Positions 1-7,873 of a DNA stretch of 32,890 bases are shown here, in pieces. Each line of letters starts with the position of its first letter. Positions within the stretch are counted from its first letter, which is position 1. The DNA lies in the NCBI GenBank assembly GCA_944389865.1, contig CALXNX010000027.1:1-32890 (forward strand). Direction: 5' to 3'. A program made the position numbers and the translations under genes. Under the pieces are notes generated by a model. It worked only from the letters and a program-made list of their open reading frames with translations. It did no database searches and was not told where the DNA came from. Source of the DNA: an uncultured Succinivibrionaceae bacterium. GTDB lineage: Bacteria > Pseudomonadota > Gammaproteobacteria > Enterobacterales > Succinivibrionaceae.

Positions 1-233
1 CGTGCTCGGTATCAAGCTTTACCGCTAAGACAAAGGAAGGAGTGGAGGCTCGGCCCATCTGCAGATTTACCTCTAAAAAACCATGCCTTCATTCTATCAC
101 CTGCCGTCAGCTGAGACTGCAGGCTGCATTCCAAAATTTCACTTTCGCCTTGACACCGCATGGGCTAAGATAAAGCAGGTCACATCTATATCAAGACCAA
201 AGAATATTATCCAGATTTACTGCTCAAAGACGG
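1..233. other. Left-edge region without a recognisable gene
   Basis: No convincing gene is visible before the argD terminator. The first 28 bases can be read as the tail of a rightward gene (…VLGIKLYR, stop TAA at 26-28), but eight residues cannot be identified. The 76-residue open frame starting at 83 has no SD, no family resemblance and an unlikely composition, so I do not call it. Confidence 0.4.
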
Positions 234-257
234 AAATAAGGCAGGAGTGTTCCTGCC
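234..257 (-). terminator. Intrinsic terminator of the arg operon
   Basis: Reading leftward, the transcript meets a perfect 7-bp stem (GGCAGGA / TCCTGCC, positions 257-251 and 246-240) with a four-base loop, directly followed by TTATTT (239-234). It lies about 40 bases beyond the argD stop codon. This is a standard rho-independent arrangement and marks the end of the argC-argB-argA-argD unit. Confidence 0.65.
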
Positions 258-293
258 GCGTCGCACCGCCGCGGCAGAACTGCACTGCGGCAG

Positions 294-1508
294 TCAGATC
301 TGATGGATCTTGAGGTAATCAATAAGGCCGGTCTCAATGCGCTTTAAGGCCTCCTTTAACTGCGCTTTCCTGATATTCAGCGCCGGTGCAAAGCGCAGCA
401 CATCAGAGCCTGCCGTTAAGATCAGTACGCCCCACGGAGCTAAGCAGCGCTGAATTTCGCCCGCCTTGCCGGCGTAAGCATCAGCAAGCACCGCCCCCTG
501 CAGCAGACCCAGACCGCGCACTTCCTTGAACATGCCTGTGCGCTTGCCGATTTTCTGCAGGCCCTCAGCTAAGATCCCGCCTTTTACCGTGACGCCCTCT
601 AAGAATTTGGGCTCGCTGATCCTGCGCAGCACCTGTACGGCGCAGGCGCAGATCAGTGGATTGCCGCCGAAGGTCGATCCGTGAGTGCCGGGGCCGAAGT
701 GGGCGGCAATGTCAGCGGAGGTCATGACGGCGCCGATGGGCAGCCCGCCGCCTAAGCCCTTGGCGGTAGCGAGGATGTCCGGCTGCACCCCGCTGTGCTC
801 GTAAGCATAGAGCCTGCCGGTACGCCCGTTGCCGGTCTGCACCTCATCCAAAATGAGCAGGGCGTTGACCGCATGCGCGATCTCCTGCAGACCCTTTAAA
901 TAGCCGGGCGCGGCCGGAATGATGCCGCCCTCGCCCTGAACCGGCTCGACCATGATGGCGCAGGTTTTATCGCTCACTGCAGCCTTCACTGCCTCTAAAT
1001 CATTGTAGGGCAGATGGGTGACAGCGCCGGGGCGCGGACCGAAGCCCTTGGAGTACTTATCCTGACCGCCTACGGTTACGGTAAAGAAGGTGCGGCCGTG
1101 GAAGCTGTGGGTGAAGGAGATGATCTCATCCTTATGCTCCCCGTACTTATCAAAAGCATAGCGGCGGGCCAGCTTGAGCGCCGCCTCATTGGCCTCAGCA
1201 CCGGAGTTGACAAAGAAAAAGCGCTCAAAGGGCGTGCGGTGCTGCAGTTCACGGGCCAGGGTTAAGGTATAGCGGTTGGCAAAGATGTTGGAGCAGTGCA
1301 GCAGGCGCTCACTCTGCTTTTTTAAGGTTTTGGCGATGAGCTTAGGGCAGTGACCCAAGCTGTTGACCGCGATGCCGGCGGTTAAATCCAAATATTCATT
1401 CCCATTGTCGTCCCAGACGTATGATCCCTTGGCCCGGGTGATGACGAAGTCCAGCGGGCTGTAGCAGGGAAACATGCACTCATCAAAAGTTTGGCGCGTG
1501 ATCTTCAT
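294..1508 (-). CDS. argD: Acetylornithine aminotransferase
   Basis: A 404-residue class III PLP-dependent aminotransferase that converts N-acetylglutamate semialdehyde to N-acetylornithine with glutamate as amino donor; in this family it often also serves succinyldiaminopimelate transamination in lysine synthesis. Visible features are LDLTAGIAVNSLGHCP near the start, the glycine-rich VNSGAEANEAALKLAR segment, the PVQGEGG loop, LILDEVQTGNGRTG (cofactor aspartate) and TAKGLGGGLPIGA, whose lysine should form the Schiff base. Length is normal for ArgD (about 400). It is the last gene of the leftward arg cluster, 15 bp after the short argA gene, and ends before a clear terminator. The start MKITRQTF fits the family N-terminus, although its SD (AGGA) is weak and about 13 bases away. 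Confidence 0.93.
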   Translation of the reverse strand: MKITRQTFDECMFPCYSPLDFVITRAKGSYVWDDNGNEYLDLTAGIAVNSLGHCPKLIAKTLKKQSERLLHCSNIFANRYTLTLARELQHRTPFERFFFVNSGAEANEAALKLARRYAFDKYGEHKDEIISFTHSFHGRTFFTVTVGGQDKYSKGFGPRPGAVTHLPYNDLEAVKAAVSDKTCAIMVEPVQGEGGIIPAAPGYLKGLQEIAHAVNALLILDEVQTGNGRTGRLYAYEHSGVQPDILATAKGLGGGLPIGAVMTSADIAAHFGPGTHGSTFGGNPLICACAVQVLRRISEPKFLEGVTVKGGILAEGLQKIGKRTGMFKEVRGLGLLQGAVLADAYAGKAGEIQRCLAPWGVLILTAGSDVLRFAPALNIRKAQLKEALKRIETGLIDYLKIHQI

Positions 1509-1523
1509 TTTTATGTGTTATTC

Positions 1524-2195
1524 CTAATAGCTGAAGTTGTACTCGTAAGCGACTTCATCGCAGCAGTCTTTTTTGCGGCAGTTGTCGCAGTCCTTGAGGA
1601 TTTTCTCCGGCAGAGCTTCGCGGGTAGTCCTGGTAAAGCCCACCTTGGCAAAAAAGCCCGGGCTGCGGGTTAAGACGAAAACCTTTTTTATTTCCATTTT
1701 ATGCGCGCGATCGAGCAGAAATTCGACAATGGCGCGGCCCTGGCCCTGACGCTGAATCTGCGGCGAGACGCCTAAGGAGCGGATTTCAGCCAAGCCTGAG
1801 TCATAGACGTATAAACAGGCGCAGCCTGCTACTACATCTTCCTTGACGCAGACTGCAAAGGATAGAATATTGCGGATTAAATCGGCGCGCGGGCGGGGCA
1901 GGTTTTCACCCTGCTGCGCCCAGTAGGACACCATAGCCTCCAGGCTGTCGATGTCGGACAGCCGGGCCTGACGGACGATGAAGCCGGATTTATTGCTCTG
2001 ACGCAGAATGTCCTTAATTTCGCTGATGGCCTGCTGGATCTTGGTGTAATGGGAGCTGTCGAGCAGACTGTTCTGATGCAGATAATGGGCCTCAGAGGCC
2101 AGATCGCTTAAAGTTAAGTGATCGTAGCTGTCCTTATCAAATTTAAATTGTACGGCCGCACTGTTTTCAGTCGGCGCGCTCTCTTTAGTTTGCAT
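1524..2195 (-). CDS. argA: Short-form N-acetylglutamate synthase (GNAT only)
   Basis: A 223-residue protein likely to make N-acetylglutamate from acetyl-CoA and glutamate, the first committed step of arginine synthesis. Residues ~75-200 form a GNAT domain: IVRQARLSDIDSLEAMV at its start, the acetyl-CoA loop QIQRQGQGRAIVEFLL, then VFVLTRSPGFFAKVGF. The tail LPEKILKDCDNC…CCDEVA resembles the cysteine-containing C-terminus typical of ArgA acetyltransferase domains. The amino-acid-kinase domain of classical proteobacterial ArgA is absent; about 70 polar, helical residues of unknown role precede the GNAT domain. It sits between argB and argD, which supports the pathway assignment strongly. It could instead be another GNAT enzyme, but the tail and position argue against that. 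An arginine-feedback site of the usual kinase-domain type is missing. Confidence 0.77.
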   Translation of the reverse strand: MQTKESAPTENSAAVQFKFDKDSYDHLTLSDLASEAHYLHQNSLLDSSHYTKIQQAISEIKDILRQSNKSGFIVRQARLSDIDSLEAMVSYWAQQGENLPRPRADLIRNILSFAVCVKEDVVAGCACLYVYDSGLAEIRSLGVSPQIQRQGQGRAIVEFLLDRAHKMEIKKVFVLTRSPGFFAKVGFTRTTREALPEKILKDCDNCRKKDCCDEVAYEYNFSY

Positions 2196-2229
2196 TTTTA
2201 GTTCTTATCCTGACTAAACCTGTAAGCTG

Positions 2230-3003
2230 TTAAGCTTCAATCGCGGTGCCGCAGGGCGTGCCGTGCATGATAAATTCCGCTGCCGCCGGATCATAGACCG
2301 AGGCGATGATCACCTGACGGCGGCACTGCCGCGCGGCCGCAAAGGCCTGATCGACCTTGACGCTCATGCCCCCGGAGATGACGCCGGAGGCTTTAAGCTC
2401 TTCTGCCGACGCTGGAGTTAAATGCGGGATCAATTCTTTATTCCCATCCAGTACGCCCGGGACATCGGATAAAAACATCAGAGGCGCATCCAGGGCCGCA
2501 GCTGCGGCAGCGGCAACGTCGTCTGCGTTGATGTTCAAAAGTGCGCCGTCAGCTGAGATCCCCATGGAGCAGAGCAGCGGCGTGAACTGATGGGCAAAGA
2601 GATCTAAGATGCCGCGGCAACTGTTAGCGCGGCAGGTGCCGACCTCGCCGTACTCGGGGGCTAAACGCTTAACGCGCAGAAAATCGTAATCGCTGCATAA
2701 AAGCGATAAGGCCTTGAGGCCGGATTTGACTGCCGCAGCCTGCAGCATGCGCCCGCAATTGCCGGATAAACTAGCCGCAATATACGGGATCTGCTCGCGC
2801 GGAGTGATGCGCAGCCCGTTTAAGCGCTCAGTCTTAAAGCCTAATCTGCCCAGCAGCTCATCAGTCTCTACGCCCCCGCCGTGCACCACCATGCAGGGCC
2901 GGGCGCGCATCGCGGCGAATAAACGGGCGATCTCAGCATGAGCGTCTAAGGCCTTGCCGCTGAACTTGACTACTAAGGGTGACATTTCCATATTCGCTAC
3001 CAT
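2230..3003 (-). CDS. argB: Acetylglutamate kinase
   Basis: A 257-residue amino acid kinase that phosphorylates N-acetylglutamate, the second arginine step. Visible are MVVHGGGVETDELL (substrate loop), NGLRITPREQI, LLNINADDVAAAAAAAL, MFLSDVPGVLDG and GVISGGMSVKVDQAFAAA, all in the order seen in E. coli ArgB, with matching length. The N-terminal KLGG-type phosphate-binding motif reads KFSG, so one glycine is a serine. The gene overlaps argC by 7 bp; GAGGAG lies 11 bases before the ATG at 3003. Nearer in-frame ATGs at 2991 and 2985 are alternatives and would shorten the protein by 4 or 6 residues. Confidence 0.92.
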   Translation of the reverse strand: MVANMEMSPLVVKFSGKALDAHAEIARLFAAMRARPCMVVHGGGVETDELLGRLGFKTERLNGLRITPREQIPYIAASLSGNCGRMLQAAAVKSGLKALSLLCSDYDFLRVKRLAPEYGEVGTCRANSCRGILDLFAHQFTPLLCSMGISADGALLNINADDVAAAAAAALDAPLMFLSDVPGVLDGNKELIPHLTPASAEELKASGVISGGMSVKVDQAFAAARQCRRQVIIASVYDPAAAEFIMHGTPCGTAIEA

Positions 3004-4007
3004 AAGGCTGAGGTCTCCTCAAAGCCGTAATGCAGATTGCAAGCCTGCACCGCCTGCGCGGCCGCGCCCTTTAATAAATTGTCAATAGCGCCGCTTACCA
3101 CTATATATTCATTATCGCCGGCAACGGAGAGATCGCAGCAGGGCAGCCCCTGTACATCCTGCAGCTTTACCGTGCCGTCCTTGACGCGCACTAAGGGCTT
3201 ATCAGCGTAAGCCTGCCGCAGCGCGGCCTTGGCATCAGCCAAGGTTTTGCCCGGGGCTAAGCGGCAGGTGGTGGTGGCTAAAATGCCGCGTTTGAAGCTG
3301 CCTAAATGCGGGTTGAACACCACCTGATGTCCTAAGTGATAGCTGATCTCCGGCTGATGGCGGTGGGTAAAGAGGCCGTAGGCATTGAGGCTGACCTCGC
3401 AGAAGCTGTTGGACAGCGCCGCCTTGCGCCCAGCGCCTGAGACCCCGGAGACGGCGTTAATCACCGGCCGCACAGTCGGATCGATTACGCCGGCCTCATA
3501 TAAGGGGCGCAGCGACAGCTGGCTTACCGTCGGATAGCAGCCGGGCAGCGAAATTAAGGAGGCAGCCTGCAGCTCTTTGCGATCGCACCACTCGCACAGG
3601 GCGTAGCAGGTCTTAGCAAAGAGATCCTGATGCTCATGGGCAAAGCCGTAATAGGCGGTATAAAAGTCCGCCTGCGGCACGCGGTAGGCCCCGGATAAAT
3701 CAAAGACCGTACAGCCGCCTGCGATAAAGAGCGGAGCTTCATCGTGCGCAGTTTGATGGGCCGTGGCCAGGAACACCAGATCTAAATCGGCTGCGGCTGC
3801 CGGTACATCCTCTAAACTCAGGCCCTGCAGCTGCAGATCGCAGCGGCCGGCAAGATCTCCGTACAGCTCGCTGATGCGTCGGTTGAGATCCGCGCTTTGC
3901 GGCGAGACGTAGAGGGCGGCAAGTTCCAGCTGAGGATGTCTTAAGATAATGGAGGCTAATTGATGACCGGCGTAGCCTGAAGCGCCGACAATCGCAGCTT
4001 TAAGCAT
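2997..4007 (-). CDS. argC: N-acetyl-gamma-glutamyl-phosphate reductase
   Basis: A 336-residue NADPH-dependent reductase that converts N-acetylglutamyl phosphate to the semialdehyde, the third arginine step. The Rossmann start AAIVGASGYAGHQLA, the catalytic cysteine in SLPGCYPTVSQLS, and the HRHQPEI segment with its conserved histidine are visible. Length matches the roughly 335-residue type of E. coli. It is the first gene of the leftward arg cluster, with AAGGA eight bases before the ATG. It is divergent from argE across 295 bp, as in E. coli, where ArgR controls both promoters; I could not find a convincing ARG box here. Confidence 0.94.
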   Translation of the reverse strand: MLKAAIVGASGYAGHQLASIILRHPQLELAALYVSPQSADLNRRISELYGDLAGRCDLQLQGLSLEDVPAAAADLDLVFLATAHQTAHDEAPLFIAGGCTVFDLSGAYRVPQADFYTAYYGFAHEHQDLFAKTCYALCEWCDRKELQAASLISLPGCYPTVSQLSLRPLYEAGVIDPTVRPVINAVSGVSGAGRKAALSNSFCEVSLNAYGLFTHRHQPEISYHLGHQVVFNPHLGSFKRGILATTTCRLAPGKTLADAKAALRQAYADKPLVRVKDGTVKLQDVQGLPCCDLSVAGDNEYIVVSGAIDNLLKGAAAQAVQACNLHYGFEETSALW

Positions 4008-4302
4008 ATTAGTTGTCCTTTAACCCATAAAGCGGGAATGGGCGTCAAATTAGCACAAATTGCCCTGCGATCACAGCGCAGACAGCGGTGCTGCGCAAAT
4101 TTGGTGCATATAGACTGCTCCGCAGCGGTGCACGGCGGGGCTCCTGAGCTTAAATCTGTCAATACATAAAACAGTGCCCTGAAATAACGCTTTTCTCCCG
4201 CGTCACGCTTACCGCGCCCGGCAAGCGCGGCTATAATATTTTTTTCCATTTGCCCAAGGGTCGGCTGCAGCTGCCCGAAAGCTGCATAGGAGAGCTGAAT
4301 AG
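4008..4302. promoter_or_regulatory. argC/argE divergent control region
   Basis: This 295-bp gap separates two divergent arginine genes and must hold both promoters. The clearest element is a rightward -10 TATAAT at 4232-4237 with a weak -35 TTACCG at 4209-4214 (17-bp spacer), serving argE, whose SD TAGGAGAG is at 4287-4294. An imperfect CTGT…ACAG inverted pair lies near 4157-4175. No stretch matches the ArgR box consensus well, so arginine repression is inference from the arrangement only. No gene is supported here. Confidence 0.5.
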
Positions 4303-5517
4303 ATGAACGCCCCGATTTTTGATCCCCCTAATTTGCCGCAGTGCATCAAATATCTTTCCGCACTGGTGGGCTTTAACAGCGCCAGCTCTGATGTGCCGGC
4401 GGCCGATCACGGCAATGAGGCTTTAATAGACTGGGCCATGGCTGAACTCACGGCTGCAGGACTGACCTGCCGCAAAATTCAGACTGCCCCGGGCAAATTC
4501 AATTTAATAGCTGATACCCATCCCAAGCTGCCGCTGGGCCTTATTTTCAGCGGGCACAGCGATACAGTACCGGCAGATCCGGCTTTATGGCACAGCGATC
4601 CTTGGACTTTGACTGAGAGCTGCGGCATGCTTTACGGTCTGGGGGCCTGCGATATGAAGGGGGCGCTGGCCTGCTTTATGACCGCCGCGGCTGCAGCGGC
4701 AGAGCTGTCCCGCAGGATGCCGGACTTCTTTGAGCGCGGCATTAGGCTGCTGTTTACGGCCGATGAGGAAACCTCGATGCAGGGCGCGGCGGCGTATGCC
4801 GCCCTCTCTGAGCCGCAGGCGCACCTGCTGGTCATCGGCGAGCCTACAGCCTTAACGCCTATCGTCGGCCACAAGGGCTATGCGGCGCGCTGCCTTACCA
4901 TCACCGGCAAAGCCGGGCACAGCTCCAATCCCGCAGGCGGGTGCAATGCACTGTGGGGGCTGCAGCAGGCCTTAAGCGTGCTCAAGCTCATGGCCTGGGA
5001 GTTTGAGCAGGAGCAGGATGAAGCCTACAGCGTGCCTTATACCACGCTCAACCCCGGCGTGGTATCCGGCGGCGAGGCGGTAAATCAGATCTGCGCGCAG
5101 GTAAAACTCCTTTTTGAACTGCGGCCCATTCGCCCGCTGCCTGCAGCTCAGCTCGATGAGCTGCTGCAAACGCGCCTGCAGGAGGGCAGCAGCAGCGGCT
5201 GTACTTTAGAGCTCAGTACTCCGTACCCGGATATTCCGTGCTTCTATCAGGATCGGCCGCAGCTGGAAGCTTATTTGGCCCATTTGACCAAGCACGCATG
5301 CCTTAAGGTTAATTACTGCACTGAGGCCAGCCTGCTGCAGCGCTGCGCGCAGGGGACGGCGGTCCTGGGGCCGGGAGATATTGCACGCGCGCATCAGGCT
5401 GATGAAGGGGTGCCTATCGCAGATTTGGAGGGGTATTTGGCTCTGCTGTCGGCATTAATCAGCGATGTCTGCCGCGCAGGCGGGCAGCAGTTTCAGCTCA
5501 TGGGGGACTGCATGTAA
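4303..5517 (+). CDS. argE: Acetylornithine deacetylase (M20 family)
   Basis: A 404-residue zinc-dependent deacetylase that releases ornithine from N-acetylornithine, completing the linear arginine route. Metal-site motifs appear in order: FSGHSDTVPA, GLGACDMKGALACF, FTADEETSMQGA (the EE pair) and IGEPTAL; the dimerisation ('lid') domain begins near GYAARCLTITGKAGHSS. The C-terminus LGPGDIARAHQADEGVP carries the last metal histidine. A related M20 enzyme such as DapE is excluded less by sequence than by position, divergent from argC and beside the other arg genes. SD TAGGAGAG is 8 bases before the ATG. The 3' end overlaps the convergent EAL gene by 25 bp. Confidence 0.88.
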   Translation: MNAPIFDPPNLPQCIKYLSALVGFNSASSDVPAADHGNEALIDWAMAELTAAGLTCRKIQTAPGKFNLIADTHPKLPLGLIFSGHSDTVPADPALWHSDPWTLTESCGMLYGLGACDMKGALACFMTAAAAAAELSRRMPDFFERGIRLLFTADEETSMQGAAAYAALSEPQAHLLVIGEPTALTPIVGHKGYAARCLTITGKAGHSSNPAGGCNALWGLQQALSVLKLMAWEFEQEQDEAYSVPYTTLNPGVVSGGEAVNQICAQVKLLFELRPIRPLPAAQLDELLQTRLQEGSSSGCTLELSTPYPDIPCFYQDRPQLEAYLAHLTKHACLKVNYCTEASLLQRCAQGTAVLGPGDIARAHQADEGVPIADLEGYLALLSALISDVCRAGGQQFQLMGDCM

Positions 5518-7763
5518 AGCTCATCGAAGGTCTTTAAATCGATAGGCTTATTGAAATAAAATCCCTGCGCTAAGGTGCAGCCTTTTTCCTGCAGGAAGGC
5601 TACGTCATCAGCGCTCTCCACACCCTCGACCACGGTCTGGGCGTTAAACTGCTGGGCAAGACGCAGCAAATGCGTCAGAATGAGCTTGTTCTTCTCCTTT
5701 TTCTCCTGATCGGTCTCAAGGAGAAACTCCTTATCAAACTTGATCTCGTCAATCTCGAGAGCCGACAGCACATTTAAGGAGGAATAGCCGGCGCCGAAAT
5801 CATCCATTGATACGGACAGGCCGATGGCGCGCAGTCTCTTGATGTAGTCGTTAAGCTCCAGGAGATCCTGCGCCATGATGCTCTCTAAAATTTCGATAAT
5901 GATGCAGTGCGCCGGGATGGCGTAGCGCTGAATTAAATTCTGCACCAGCTCGATATAGTTCGGGCGGAATAACAGCAGCTTGCTCTGATTGACTGAGATC
6001 TTAAGCGGGGTTCTGCCCTCATCGATCCATTTGCGGATCTGCCGGCACACCTGCTCGAAAATATAGAGATCGAGCTCGGCGCAGAAGCCGTTGCGCTCAA
6101 AGAGCGGAATAAAGTCGCCAGGGAAGATCATGGTGCCGTCAGGCTTGATCCAGCGCACCAAGGCCTCAGCTGCGGTAATGCGGCGGGTATGCAGATCAAA
6201 TTTGGGCTGCAGGAAGAGCTTGAACTCGCCGTTTGCCAATGCTGGGCGCATATCGTGCTCCAGCTGCTTTAATTTAAGCTCGCTCTGATAGCTCTGCTCG
6301 TCATAAAAGCGGATGGCATGAGCATAGCCGCGCGGGATCTGATGCAGCGCAAAGTCAGCGCGCGAGCGCAGCAGCTTATCGTCATCGCCGCGATGGCCGC
6401 GCACTGCGCCTGCCGAGAAGATCAGCGGGAAGAGCGAGAGCCGGCGCTCAAATTCGGCGGAGATGCTGTCAAACTTTTCTGTTAATTCCTGTTCGATGCG
6501 CTCTGCATCGGTGTCCTTGAGCAGCACATAGAAATGAGCGTTCTCACTGCGGCAGCTTAAGCTCATATGCGGCAGCTGACCTAAGGATCGGCTGATAAGT
6601 ACAAGCAGGGAGCTGTAGTCATGCTCGCCTAAATACTCTGAGATAAAGTGAAAATCGCGCACCTCAAGAGAAATTAAGCTGTATTCGGCCGGATCGCTGC
6701 GCAGGATCTTGTGCAGCTCAAGGCTGAAGCGGCGCAGATTATAGGCCTGCGTTAAAGGATCGTAATAGGCCAGGGACAGCTGCTTTAAGTAAGAGCGGCG
6801 CATGGTAAAGAACACCGCACCGCCGGCGATCACCAGGAGCACCAGCACCGAAAGCAGGATCTGCACCAGGGTGAGCATGGAGCTGTAAATCGGGGCGGCC
6901 TGCATATCGTGATGATCGATATAAGCGGTAAACCAGCCCTGATAATGTAAAGGCGAAAGGGTGATGCTGTAATCCTGATCCTGATAGACGAAATCGGCAT
7001 GATAGGCCCGGCCGCTTTGCAGAGACTGATTGACCGCAGCGCGGAGATCTGCGTCTAAGACGCCGCTTGACTGCAGATTATCTAAATGGGTGACATCAAA
7101 GATATTGCTGTTGTTAGCCAGCACGTCGCCTGTGACGTTGACTAAGAATAAGCTGACGTTGGGCAGGCTGATATTGAGCTGCGTGAGCAGCTGATCGAAG
7201 GTGCGCAGGGCTTTAGTGGCGGTAATCGCGCCGATAATCGCGTCGGCGTCATCGTGCACCGGGGCGGCATAGACGATGCAGGCTGCACCCAGCCGCTGAT
7301 CATAATAGGGGGCGGAAATATTCAGCTTCCCGTGCCAGGCTGCGATCACCGCCTGCTGTACTTCCGGGCTTAAATTATTAAAGTGTGAATAGGTAGTAAT
7401 GCCGGAAAGCGAGATCTGACTGCTCATGCCGGTGATGCCCCAAAAGCCTATGGTCTCGAAGTCATTGTAATTCTGCCGCGAGCGCACATAGCGATCGGTT
7501 AAATCATCGCCGCTGCGGATAAACTGCCCTAAGGTATTGATGGTCTTGAGATCACCTGAGCTCTGCTTTTCGACGGCCAGCGAAAACTCGGAGGCATAGG
7601 CATCTATCTGCGCGCGGTAGGAGGATTCAAAAACCAGCTGCATCACGTGCATCACCACTAAGACGAAAATACACAGCAAAGCGGCGGCTCCTAAGGCCGT
7701 CAGCGTCATTAATTTAAAATGCCGCCTGATATCGCGGTCGCTGATTACATTGGGGTGAGGCAT
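5493..7763 (-). CDS. Membrane sensor with degenerate GGDEF and intact EAL domain
   Basis: A probable inner-membrane cyclic-di-GMP phosphodiesterase of 756 residues. Two membrane segments (about 20-44 and 295-320) bracket a roughly 250-residue periplasmic region of Cache-like layout. The GGDEF-like domain (about 331-486) begins YYDPLTQAYNLRRF, but its active-site motif is replaced by SENAH, so cyclase activity is unlikely. The EAL domain (about 502-746) keeps EALVRW, SVNQSK, IIEILES, MDDFGAGYSS, IKFDKEF, VVEGVES and the final AQGFYF, so hydrolysis of c-di-GMP is expected. I chose the ATG at 7763 because AGGAG lies seven bases upstream; an in-frame ATG at 7805 would add 14 residues. It follows the PPM-like gene by 110 bp and probably shares its transcript. 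Confidence 0.88.
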   Translation of the reverse strand: MPHPNVISDRDIRRHFKLMTLTALGAAALLCIFVLVVMHVMQLVFESSYRAQIDAYASEFSLAVEKQSSGDLKTINTLGQFIRSGDDLTDRYVRSRQNYNDFETIGFWGITGMSSQISLSGITTYSHFNNLSPEVQQAVIAAWHGKLNISAPYYDQRLGAACIVYAAPVHDDADAIIGAITATKALRTFDQLLTQLNISLPNVSLFLVNVTGDVLANNSNIFDVTHLDNLQSSGVLDADLRAAVNQSLQSGRAYHADFVYQDQDYSITLSPLHYQGWFTAYIDHHDMQAAPIYSSMLTLVQILLSVLVLLVIAGGAVFFTMRRSYLKQLSLAYYDPLTQAYNLRRFSLELHKILRSDPAEYSLISLEVRDFHFISEYLGEHDYSSLLVLISRSLGQLPHMSLSCRSENAHFYVLLKDTDAERIEQELTEKFDSISAEFERRLSLFPLIFSAGAVRGHRGDDDKLLRSRADFALHQIPRGYAHAIRFYDEQSYQSELKLKQLEHDMRPALANGEFKLFLQPKFDLHTRRITAAEALVRWIKPDGTMIFPGDFIPLFERNGFCAELDLYIFEQVCRQIRKWIDEGRTPLKISVNQSKLLLFRPNYIELVQNLIQRYAIPAHCIIIEILESIMAQDLLELNDYIKRLRAIGLSVSMDDFGAGYSSLNVLSALEIDEIKFDKEFLLETDQEKKEKNKLILTHLLRLAQQFNAQTVVEGVESADDVAFLQEKGCTLAQGFYFNKPIDLKTFDELYMQSPMS

Positions 7764-7873
7764 TGAAAGGCTCCTGCTGCGCGTTAAAGCAAACTGCGCC
7801 TGCATACGGACAAACTGCTCTATTATAGCCTTCAGCGGTCACCGGCGGGGCCGCCTGATGGCGTAAATATGCA

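Noticed and set aside
2-28. Possible 3' end of a rightward gene (…VLGIKLYR)
   Set aside because: Only eight codons are in the window, too few to identify or to tell from chance.
83-313. 76-residue rightward open frame at the left edge
   Set aside because: No SD, odd composition, and it overlaps the arg terminator and the end of argD.
4150-4190. ArgR box candidate between argC and argE
   Set aside because: The best stretch matches only about half of the symmetrical consensus; I would expect a clearer match if it were a normal ARG box.
3956-4249. 97-residue leftward open frame upstream of argC
   Set aside because: It covers the control region and the argE promoter, overlaps the argC start in another frame, and has no protein-family features.
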